Assembly: GCA_031385545.1 (NCBI GenBank)
Contig: JANNBN010000087.1
Span: 1-32,389, forward strand
Source of the DNA: JANNBN01 sp031385545
GTDB lineage: Bacteria > Actinomycetota > Acidimicrobiia > Acidimicrobiales > JANYDT01
DNA length: 32,389 nt
Direction: 5' to 3'
The position numbers and the translations under genes were made by a program. Under the pieces are notes generated by a model. The model searched no databases. It was given only the letters and a program-made list of their open reading frames with translations, and was not told where the DNA came from. Positions 1 through 7,500 of this stretch are shown in pieces. Within the stretch, counting starts at the first letter, position 1. The number at the start of each line of letters is the position of its first letter.

Positions 1-159
1 CAGCGCGCCTATGAAATCGTTCTCCGCGAGGGTGGGCCGGAGGACATCGAGCGCTACATCGACGGGGCGCTTCTCGTCGACTCCTGGAACGACATGTTTC
101 TCCCGAGATGGATTCGTGCAGGTTGGCAACCGCTGATCGACAGACACGTCAATGCCTGA
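1..159 (+). CDS. 3' end of an unrecognised gene
   Basis: Frame 1 is open from the first base to a TGA at 157-159, giving 52 codons with no start inside the window. The visible tail is rich in Trp, Arg and acidic residues (for example LLVDSWNDMFLPRW and QPLIDRHVNA) and has no membrane segment. I do not recognise the family, and no motif supports a function. The frame is supported by codon use typical of a GC-rich genome and by the absence of a competing gene. The remainder lies to the left of the window. Confidence 0.5.
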   Translation, partial: QRAYEIVLREGGPEDIERYIDGALLVDSWNDMFLPRWIRAGWQPLIDRHVNA

Positions 160-350
160 CGATGTCCTGCAACCGGCGCAACGCGAGGTGGCTGGTCAGG
201 GGCCCATTCCGGGGAGGGGTGTCGCCGTGCAATCAAATTGCAAGCGTCCTTGCCCGCGTCGCTCTGGGAGGCGTTTCTCGTTGACCGTGGCGTCCCCCGC
301 TGGTGTGAGGCAGAGGCCGCGTAGCCTTGCTTAATGCGATCTGCTGAAGA

Positions 351-378
351 CGCCGCGGGCCATGCTCGGCCCGCGGCG
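351..378. terminator. GC-rich perfect hairpin, possible terminator
   Basis: An 11-bp perfect inverted repeat (351-361 CGCCGCGGGCC and 368-378) is separated by the 6-nt loop ATGCTC. No T-run follows on either strand. GC-rich stems without a U-tract are common as terminators in actinobacteria, but this one lies about 190 nt after the only upstream gene, so the role is uncertain. The rest of 160-602 holds no gene I can support: the short open frames there lack start signals and known motifs. Confidence 0.3.
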
Positions 379-602
379 GCGTTGGTCGAAATCGAGGCGT
401 TGAGGGCGGAGGTCGATCGGCGTCGGTCGTGCGGCCGAAGATCATCTCGGGATGAGCCTTACTGCAGTTTGAAGCGTTATGTTCATGACGTTCACGGTTC
501 CACCGCTGTCCCATCCGCCACCGGGTTCTGACGGGCCAGGTGCGCTACCGTGAGCACCGTCTTCGGCGTGCCACGCGCCGGACAGGAGACTGAGGAGAAG
601 CG

Positions 603-905
603 ATGGTCAGCGTTGCGTTAGTCGTCAAAATGATCGCGAAGGACGAGACCAAAGACGAGGTCGCCCAATTCCTCGCAGGGGCAGTGGAACTCGCGAATGC
701 GGAGGAGGGCACACCGGTGTGGTTCGCTCTGCGCACCGATGACCACACGTTCTGGATCGTCGACGCGTTTCCCGGAGATGCGCAACGACAAGCACATCTC
801 AACGGACCGATTGCCGCCGCGTTGATGGCCAATGCCGACAGACTCCTCGCCTCGCCGCCAGAGATCCATACCGCCGACATCCTCGCGTCGAAGGTTCCTG
901 CGTGA
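603..905 (+). CDS. Small antibiotic-biosynthesis-monooxygenase (ABM)-like protein
   Basis: This 100-aa protein looks like a single ferredoxin-like alpha/beta domain of the ABM/dimeric barrel type. The beta strand VSVALVVKMIAK is followed by a helix (DEVAQFLAGAVELANAE), the strand pair TPVWFALRTDD and TFWIVDAF, then a helix with LNGPIAAALMANADRLL. Its length is normal for this family, whose members include quinol monooxygenases and many proteins of unknown substrate. A purine-rich GAGGAG ribosome binding site sits just before the ATG at 603. It stands alone, between a gene-free stretch and a dead cysteine synthase gene, so context gives no substrate. Catalytic activity cannot be inferred from sequence because the fold has few conserved catalytic residues. 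Confidence 0.7.
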   Translation: MVSVALVVKMIAKDETKDEVAQFLAGAVELANAEEGTPVWFALRTDDHTFWIVDAFPGDAQRQAHLNGPIAAALMANADRLLASPPEIHTADILASKVPA

Positions 906-1075
906 GTACCCGTCGATCAAGGGCGTGACGGGACGGCGAGCTGTGCCTGCGGTCTTTAATTGTTCGAGACCCGTGCAGTCGGCCGTTGCGACTGGCGTCC
1001 TCCATCGACGGTTGAATCGAATCCATCGGGTACGAGAAGTGCGCGGAACACGAACGGGAAAGGCGAATTCAAAAT

Positions 1076-1745
1076 TCATCGAACGGGGTCTTTGCCGGCA
1101 TCGGAAACACGCCACTCGTCGAACTGCGACGCGCCGTGTTGGCCAATGGGGCACGCGTCGTGGCGAAGCTCGAATGGGCTAATCCGACCGGCAGCATGAA
1201 AGACCGGATGGCCCGCACCGCTATCGAAGGCGCTATTCCGTGACGGACACCTCCGGGCCGGTGACACGGTCGTCGAGTACACCGCTGGCACAACTGGCAT
1301 TTCTCTCGCTTCGTGTGCGCGGCGCTCGGGTACGGCCTTCACATTGTCTTCTCGGATGCGTTCAGCGTGGAGAAGCGCCGCACGATGAAGGCATTCGGGG
1401 CGACCGTTGAGGAAGTGAAGAGTGACAACGGGCAGATCACGGAGTCGCTCATCAAGTGATCGCGAGAGCCGGCGAGGTCGCCGCTCAGCCGGGTCACTGG
1501 TGGTGCGACCAGTTGAACAACCATGATGCCATCGCCGGGTACCTGCCCCTCGCCGAAGAGATCTGGACGCAAACCGGCGGACGAGTCGACGCTTTCGTTC
1601 ACGTCGTCGGCACCTCGCACTCCATTCACGGTGTGGCCATGGCGCTTCGGGTCCACAAGCCCGCGTTGCACGTTGTAGCCGTGGAGCCTGCGGAATCAGC
1701 CGTGCTGTCCGCCGGCTGTGCGCATTCGGATGTAGGCGGGATGGA
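1076..1745 (+). pseudogene. Cysteine synthase / PLP-dependent beta-family pseudogene
   Basis: Three frames in series encode consecutive pieces of a cysteine synthase-like enzyme. Frame 2 (about 1088-1243) has GIGNTPLVEL and NPTGSMKDRMA, which contains the PLP-binding lysine, and then hits TGA at 1241. Frame 3 (1242 to about 1310) continues with LRAGDTVVEYTAGTTGISLA. Frame 2 again (1313-1459) carries LGYGLHIVFSDAFSVEKRR and ends in TGA. Frame 1 (from 1456) carries QLNNHDAIAGYLPLAEEIW and VVAVEPAESAVLSAG. Similarity fades near 1720-1745, so the C-terminal third is lost and the 3' edge abuts the AraC-type fragment on the other strand. At least three frame changes plus 3' loss make this a decayed gene. 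No convincing start codon precedes it. Confidence 0.88.
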
Positions 1746-1797
1746 CTCGAATTTGGGCTGGCTCTGGCTGGCCGTTCGGGTGTGCGTGGACTCGCTG

Positions 1798-2265
1798 TCA
1801 TGTCGGCTTGTCTGATCTGAGGCGAGCGCGGAGCTGGTTGGGCGTCGTTCCCGTTTCGCGCTTGAGGTACTTGACGAAGTTGGGTGCTTCGTCGAACCCG
1901 AGTTGGTGACTGATCGATGCGACGGGGAGCTGGCTGTGGGCGAGGAGGCGTTTGGCCTCGTGGAGGATGCGTTCGACGATCACTCGCTTGGCTGTCATTG
2001 CGGCTGCGGCTCGGCACGACCTGTCGAGGCTCTTCGGCGAGTATCCGAGATGCCGGGCGTAGGGGCCGACCTGGTGCCAGCGCCGGAACTCCCGATCGCC
2101 TCCGAGGTCACGGGTCTCGACCTGCCCACCGTTGTAGCGATGGCGAATCTGGATCTCGCCGACTCTGCGCTCCATGCCCCGAGCGCCGGATTCGGAGACG
2201 AAGACCTCTACCCCGACTTCGTCGAGAAGTGCGGGGTGCTCATCGTTCGTCTCGCACGGAACCAC
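1798..2265 (-). pseudogene. AraC-family regulator, C-terminal DNA-binding part only
   Basis: Residues about 58-148 of this 155-codon frame are a clear AraC/XylS double helix-turn-helix domain. Recognisable pieces are VGPYARHLGYSPKSLDRSCR, EAKRLLAHSQLPVASISHQL and GFDEAPNFVKYLKRETGTTP. Intact family members usually have 250-320 residues with a ligand-binding N-terminal domain, which is missing here. The first 57 residues do not resemble any N-terminal domain I know, and the frame is closed by a TAG a few codons before the GTG at 2265. I infer a truncated gene, probably non-functional. A free-standing DNA-binding domain cannot be excluded. It converges on the cysteine synthase remnant. Confidence 0.65.
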
Positions 2266-2346
2266 CCGCTGCCACGAAGACTCCTACGCGCGCCTATAAA
2301 CTGGACGTCGCCGCCGAACCCGACGAGTCTCCTGGGTGGTGTCTTG

Positions 2347-2805
2347 CTATCGGCCGTGAGTCGTCGGAGTAGCGGGAAACGGTGTTGGGATCGCTGTGCC
2401 GGATCCTCGTGCAAGAACCTGACCATCCAGGTCGTAAAGGGTGCCTTCGATGAACCCCACCTTCCGTCCGAGACGAGTGACGATTCCCTTTCCGATGATT
2501 GTTCCCGATGGGACGGCGCGGACGAAACTGACATTCATTTCAGCGAGCGGCATAGCGAGGACCCCGCCCGAGCCCACTGCCCCAGCGATGCCGATGCACC
2601 CGTCGAGCATCCACGCGACCACGCCACCTTGAACCGCTCCAAGCTGATTGGCCCTCGAGTCGGCGACTTCGAAACGAAGCGTCGTCGTCCCCGCCTCGTA
2701 ATCCAGTTCAACGATCGTCATGTCGACCCCGGGAAGATGCGATGACGGAGGGAACAACTCACACATCCGGCCGAGCAAGAGCGGGTTGTCGGTGATCGGG
2801 TCCAT
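2347..2805 (-). CDS. PaaI-type hotdog-fold thioesterase
   Basis: With the ATG at 2805 the protein has 152 residues, the usual size for a single hotdog domain that hydrolyses acyl-CoA thioesters as a dimer or tetramer. The fold is visible as the strand TTTLRFEVADSRANQLGAVQ followed by the long helix GGVVAWMLDGCIGIAGA, whose start normally carries the family HGG motif (here QGG, so His is replaced by Gln). The strands EMNVSFVRAVPSG, GKGIVTRLGRKVGFIEGTL and GQVLARGSGTAI follow. An in-frame ATG at 2871 would add 22 residues with no family resemblance, so the shorter form is preferred. No operon partner is evident; the next upstream gene on this strand is the VapC-like toxin. Confidence 0.82.
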   Translation of the reverse strand: MDPITDNPLLLGRMCELFPPSSHLPGVDMTIVELDYEAGTTTLRFEVADSRANQLGAVQGGVVAWMLDGCIGIAGAVGSGGVLAMPLAEMNVSFVRAVPSGTIIGKGIVTRLGRKVGFIEGTLYDLDGQVLARGSGTAIPTPFPATPTTHGR

Positions 2806-2929
2806 CAGTTCATCGTACGACTCGTGTCGACAAGCGAGTCGGCACGTCCAAAGCCCACGAGAGCCCGGCATGGGAAACGAGCGCGGTCCAGCCGACAGAA
2901 GGCAAAGTGATGACGGCTGTGGTGCGGGC

Positions 2930-3316
2930 CTACGAGTCGGGGGCGAAGGTGCTCAGGCCGGCCGTTCGCGCGGCTTCGGTCAGCTCACGGTCATAGGTGA
3001 TGATCTCGTCGACGCCGAGCCGAATTGCGACCGCCAAGTGAATGGCATCGTTGGATCGAAGGGGAGCGAGTGTCCCTGCTGCGATCATGTCCCCGCGGGA
3101 GAGGTCCGCGAGGTTCACTGCATTGAGCACCGCTTGGACATCGCCGATGTCGAGCTCGTGGGGGTGTCGACCGGCTGCGCAGTGCATCTCGGTATGAAGC
3201 AGCCACGATGCGACCAAGCGCCGATCGGCTGCCAAGGCCTCGGCGAGTGCGGCGGACTCGGGTTCGGCAACCACAAGCTTCATGGCCGCCGAGGTATCCA
3301 GGTAGGAAAGCTTCAC
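2930..3316 (-). CDS. VapC-type PIN-domain ribonuclease toxin
   Basis: This 128-aa single-domain protein carries the acidic quartet of PIN nucleases: Asp7 in YLDTSAAMKL, Glu43 in LLHTEM, Asp90 in LRSNDAIHLAVA and Asp109 in IITYDREL. PIN toxins cleave RNA, often tRNA or rRNA, using a metal ion held by these acids, and are neutralised by a small antitoxin. Its ATG overlaps the stop of the upstream antitoxin gene by 4 nt (ATGA type), the classic toxin-antitoxin arrangement with translational coupling. Nothing indicates decay: the frame is complete and all four acids are present. The RNA target cannot be read from sequence. Confidence 0.92.
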   Translation of the reverse strand: MKLSYLDTSAAMKLVVAEPESAALAEALAADRRLVASWLLHTEMHCAAGRHPHELDIGDVQAVLNAVNLADLSRGDMIAAGTLAPLRSNDAIHLAVAIRLGVDEIITYDRELTEAARTAGLSTFAPDS

Positions 3317-3588
3317 CAGCGGCCTCGGGCGTCGGCGATGATCTCGGCCGTGGTCTTGGTGGACGTCCTCCGCTTGATCAGGCGGAGGTCGGCCGGTACG
3401 GTGAGGGCCTCGCGGAGCTGGCCTTGGGCCGACAGCAGCGCGAGCGCGTCGCTGGTGGGTGGGCCGATCATGGCCGCCGGCTGGCCATTGTTGGTGACCA
3501 AGAGCGTCTCACCGGCGGCGACTCGACGCAGGACTTCGGCACTGTCGTTTCGCATTTGGCGATGTGTGATCTCCTCCACGTAGCACAC
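3313..3588 (-). CDS. Phd/YefM-type antitoxin
   Basis: The N-terminal half is a Phd/YefM DNA-binding domain: THRQMRNDSAEVLRRVAAGE, then LLVTNNGQPAAMIGPP. The C-terminal half (about residues 50-91) is the variable toxin-binding tail ending in TTAEIIADARGRW. Up to 91 residues are possible from the GTG at 3588. Family alignment favours a start three codons later (GTG at 3579), giving VEEITHRQMRND at the N-terminus; no clear ribosome binding site decides between them. It is the first gene of a two-gene operon with the PIN toxin and probably represses its own promoter through the palindrome just upstream. Confidence 0.9.
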   Translation of the reverse strand: MCYVEEITHRQMRNDSAEVLRRVAAGETLLVTNNGQPAAMIGPPTSDALALLSAQGQLREALTVPADLRLIKRRTSTKTTAEIIADARGRW

Positions 3589-3593
3589 CGTAG

Positions 3594-3610
3594 CACCACT
3601 TGGTGTGGTG
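3594..3610. promoter_or_regulatory. Candidate antitoxin operator palindrome
   Basis: CACCAC (3594-3599) and GTGGTG (3605-3610) form a perfect inverted repeat around the 5-nt spacer TTGGT, directly upstream of the antitoxin start. Two near-direct copies of GTAGCAC (from 3580 and 3590) adjoin it. Phd/YefM antitoxins autoregulate by binding short palindromes at this position, so this is the natural operator candidate, though it is short. Confidence 0.4.
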
Positions 3611-3646
3611 TCAACCTGCCCACGAAGTGGTCATCGACCGTTGACG

Positions 3647-4069
3647 TCAGCCGGCAGGGGCAAACAGTTCAAGGCTGATGTTGTCGGGATCGCGAAACTC
3701 GAGGATCAGTGAGGCACCGAGGTCCTTCACGCCGTCGTGCTTGATGCCAAGGGCGTCGAGCCGCGCCGCCGCTTCCTCGATCTCGGCGCGTGAGCCGAGC
3801 GCAAAACTGACGTGGTCGAGCCCGACTCGATTCTCATCGAAGCAGTCGCTGGCTGGCGCGACAGGCCGCAGACCGAACAGCCCATCACCGAGCTTGTAGA
3901 TGACGCCACCGTAGAGGAAACCAAGCGCGGCCCGGGTGGCATCGTCGGCATCGGGTGGCAGCTGGAAGGCGACGGGGAGGCCGAACACGTCGTCGTAGAA
4001 GGCCTGAGAGCGCACGATGTCTGTGACAGTCAGACGGATGTGCGCGTAGCCGGATGGGGTAATGGACAC
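3647..4069 (-). CDS. VOC-superfamily (glyoxalase/dioxygenase-like) protein
   Basis: This 140-aa protein has the paired beta-alpha-beta-beta-beta modules of the vicinal oxygen chelate fold. Module one begins with YAHIRLTVTDIVRSQAFYDD and module two with GLDHVSFALGSRAEIEEAAA. His10, His86 and Glu134 (in ISLELFAP) sit where metal ligands normally do, so a metal-dependent enzyme is likely. The ending EFRDPDNISLELF is typical of the glyoxalase/bleomycin-resistance/extradiol dioxygenase group, but that group covers many reactions and the substrate cannot be told. The gene stands alone between the toxin-antitoxin pair and a gene-poor stretch. Confidence 0.85.
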   Translation of the reverse strand: MSITPSGYAHIRLTVTDIVRSQAFYDDVFGLPVAFQLPPDADDATRAALGFLYGGVIYKLGDGLFGLRPVAPASDCFDENRVGLDHVSFALGSRAEIEEAAARLDALGIKHDGVKDLGASLILEFRDPDNISLELFAPAG

Positions 4070-4555
4070 GGTGATCGTTCCTACTTTCAGAGGGTTCGGG
4101 GAGCAGGTTTAGTTGTAGCCGATGTGCCACTCGTCGATGACAAAGTTGCGCTTGGACGGGTGTGGATTCGTTCGCTGTTCACGAGCTCGTTGCAGGCCTG
4201 GGCGTTTGAGACCCGACACCTGGCGTTTCCAGCTCGATGTTGGTGCCCTACCCGGAGTGCGACTGCGGGTCCCTCCAACGTTGTCCGTCCTGCTGCCAAC
4301 GTTGCGAAAAGGCGCTCGATTCGGGCGCGAAAGAGCAACCTTGGTTGTTGGTTGTTGGTTGCTGGGCTGGGTTTCTCGTGCGCTGGGTCGCGCCCTGGGC
4401 GACCGAACGCACGATCTCCACGTGGTGCCTGGTTGTTCAAGCCGGCCCATAGGGGTGACCAGGCGAGATTTTTGCCGAGCGCGCCCGTCCTGAAGGGCCT
4501 CATTTGGTGACGCGACCCCGTTGAACGGCTACACCCTTGTCGGTAGCGCCCGGGC
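4070..4555. other. Gene-poor stretch with a G-tract repeat
   Basis: No coding region here can be supported. Open frames exist on both strands, but none has a recognisable domain or a convincing start. The notable element is a short tandem repeat at 4341-4371 on the plus strand, where GG pairs are separated by TTGTT three times and followed by GGG-CT-GGG. An imperfect hairpin around GGTCGC/GCGACC lies at about 4385-4405. The stretch separates the VOC gene from the end of the large surface-protein operon and may include its 3' untranslated region. Confidence 0.4.
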
Positions 4556-7500
4556 CTACTTATCGACGGTGAAGGTGAAGTTGCTGGAAACCTGACCCGT
4601 CGCAGTGACCGTTACTGTCACCTGAGGCGGGTTCCCACCGTTTGCATTCTTCGAGATTGTGATCAATCCGCTTCGACTGGTCGTCGCAACGATCGTCGTA
4701 GCTGCTCCCGAGCTCACAGAGAAATCGCTCGTGGATGAAAGCCCCGTTCCGATGTTCACGATCGATGTTGCGACGACGACGTTGCCATAGGTGTCGACCA
4801 AATCGACGGTGAACTTCAAGTTATTACCGGCATTCGAGCCCAGGGTGAAGGCGTTCCCGCAAGTAGTTAGCGTTGCGCCGTTGTTGAGCTGACAGGTCGC
4901 CATCTGCACCTTCACCGCAGGTGCGGGGTTGATCGTGAAGGTGGTCGTGACCACGCTCAGAATCGGGCTGGCCGTAGTCGCAGTCAACGTGTACGTGCCT
5001 GCCTTCGTGACCTTGCAGGCCGCGAACGGAGCCAGACCGGTTCCGGTTGCGCTCGTCACGCTTGTACTCGTGCAACTGAACCCAACTGCAGCTGCGGTCT
5101 GGCCTGTGACGCTGAGGGTGACGGAGGTTCCACCGACACCGTTCCCAACCGAGTCCGCCACCTTCACGATCGGCTGTGTGGCGAAGTTGTTGCCGGCGAC
5201 GGTCGTCGATCCACCCGGGGTAGCAGTGAACGCAATGCTCGCAGCAGGTCCGGTGTTGATGGTGAACGAAGCGCTGGTCACCGTCTTGGCGCCCGAGGTT
5301 GCCACCAGTGTGTAGGCCCCAGGGATGTTGGCTTTGCAGTTGGCGAATGCGGCAATTCCCGTGTTGACAGCGGTCGACACGGTGGTCGAGTCGCACGTGA
5401 ACCCGATTACCGGGTTGCCAGTGACGGTGAGCACGATGCTTTGCCCACTCACCGGGTTACCAAAGCTGTCGAGCGCTGTGACGGCCGGCTGAGTGGAGAA
5501 GACGGTCCCAGCAACAGTTGGCGTCGACGGTGACGGGCTGAACGACAGGGCGTTCAACGCACCGGCGTTGATGCTGAACGACGCGCTCTGCGCCGTGAGC
5601 GTGGTCGGCACAAGGGTGGTCGCCGTGAACGTGAAGGTCCCAGCTTTGGTCAACGTGCACCCGGCGTATGCGGCAACGCCCGCAGCGTTGGTGGAGACCG
5701 ACGCTGCGGTGCAGGAGAATCCGGCAACGGGATTGCCAGTCACCGACAGCGTCACGCTGGAACCCGAAACGGGGTTGGCATACGTGTCGATCACCAGCAC
5801 GGTTGGCTGTGTCGAGATCGCCAGGCCGGCAGTGGTCGGTGTAGACGGTTGCACCGAGAAGCTGACGTTGGCCGCCGGTGCGGCAGTCACCGAGAACCCG
5901 GTGCTGACAACGGTCAAGCTCGGCCCAGACGTCGTTGCCGTCAGCGTGTAAGCACCGGTCTTGGTCACCGTGCAGCCTGCGAAGGTCGCCGTGCCGGTCG
6001 CGTCGGACGCAATCGAGGTGGTACTTGTGCAGGCGAACCCGACTGCCGGATTGCCCGCCACGGTGAGCACAACCGACAGGCCCTGCACGGGGTTGGCGAA
6101 GGCGTCGAGCACCCGAACCGCAGGGCTGAACGTGGCACCCGCCTGCAGCGTGGTCGGTGGCTGCGTGCTGAACGCCAGGGATGCCGCCGATGCCGCCGAC
6201 ACCGTGAACGACCCGCTGACATCGCTTGTCAGCCCGCTACCGGAAGCCGTCAACGTGTACGTACCGACCTTGTTCACGGACAGGTTGCCGAACGAAGCGA
6301 CACCCGCCGCGGCTGGTTGCGGCGAAGTACCGGAGAGCACCGCACCACCTGGTGCGGTGAGGGCGACGGACACGTCGGCCGCGGACGTGGTGAGGTTGCC
6401 GAACGCGTCCTCGATGCGGACCGTGACGGCGGGGGTCATGGCCGCCCCGGCGACTGTGTTGGTTGGCTGAGCGGAGAACTTGACCCGGTTGGCCGCCCCC
6501 GCCGTCACGTTGAACGCCGTGCTGGTGTCGCCGGTCAGGCCGGTTGCCGAGGCAGTCAGCGTGTACCCGTTCCCGGCCTTGTTCAGTGACACGTTGCTGA
6601 ACGTGGCAACGCCTTGAACGGCAGCAACCGACGTCGTGCCTGACAACGCGGCGCCAACACCGCCGGCGTTGTTGCCGATTGCCAACGTCACGGTGGCCGT
6701 CGAGCCGGTGACCACATTGCCGGCGGCATCCTTCACCTGCACGGTGATGGTGCCAAGGCCGGTCCCAGCCGCTGCGGAAGTCGGTTGGTCCAGGAAGACA
6801 ACCCGTGCCGCAGCACCGGGTGTGATGGTGAACGGCGTGCTGTCTGCCAGCAGCAGTGTTCCGCTGGTCGCACGAAGCGCGTAGCCGACGCCTGCCTTGT
6901 CGATCTTGAGATCGCTGAACGTCGCCTCGCCTGCCACCGCGGCAACATCTGTGGTGCCGGTCAGCGTGCCCGCCGACGGATTCGTCGACAGCGCAACGAT
7001 GACGTGTGCCGTGGAACCGGTCCGATTGCCGTACTGGTCAACGATCTGCACACGGACCGCTGGGACAATCGCGGCCGCAGATGCAGCAGTGGTTGGTTGT
7101 TGCGCATAGACCAGATGATCAGGAGCCGCAGCAGTGATCGAGAACGGATCGCTTGTTGCTGCAGTCAACAAGCCGCTGGATGCCGCCAACGTGTAGCCCG
7201 AGGCGGCCTTCGATATGGACACGTTGCTGAACGTGGCGACGCCCGCGACCGCGTTGGTGGAGACCGTACCGGCGAGCGTACCTGGCCCCGGGTTGGCGGC
7301 GAAGGTCAAGGCAACCGGCGGTGTTGCTGTTGTCACCAAGTTGCCGAACCCGTCTTCTACCCGAACCGTCAACGCAGGCGACACCGGCGAACCAGCAGTG
7401 GTGTTCGACGGCTGGACACCGAAGGACAACCGTGACGCTGCGCCGGTTGAGATGACCAGCGATTGGCTGGTGGCAGACACCAGGCCCGGAGCCGTTGCCT

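Noticed and set aside
233..514. Minus-strand frame of 93 codons in the gene-free interval
   Set aside because: It has Pro/Arg/His-rich composition, spans the GC hairpin and has no ribosome binding site.
1903..2745. A 280-codon plus-strand frame opposite the AraC-type and thioesterase genes
   Set aside because: Its translation has no known domain, and it lies antisense to two recognised coding regions; it is a shadow of GC-rich codon use.
4087..4503. Possible minus-strand coding region in the gene-poor stretch
   Set aside because: Two overlapping frames give low-complexity Arg/Ser/Thr/Pro-rich sequence without a recognised domain or start signal.
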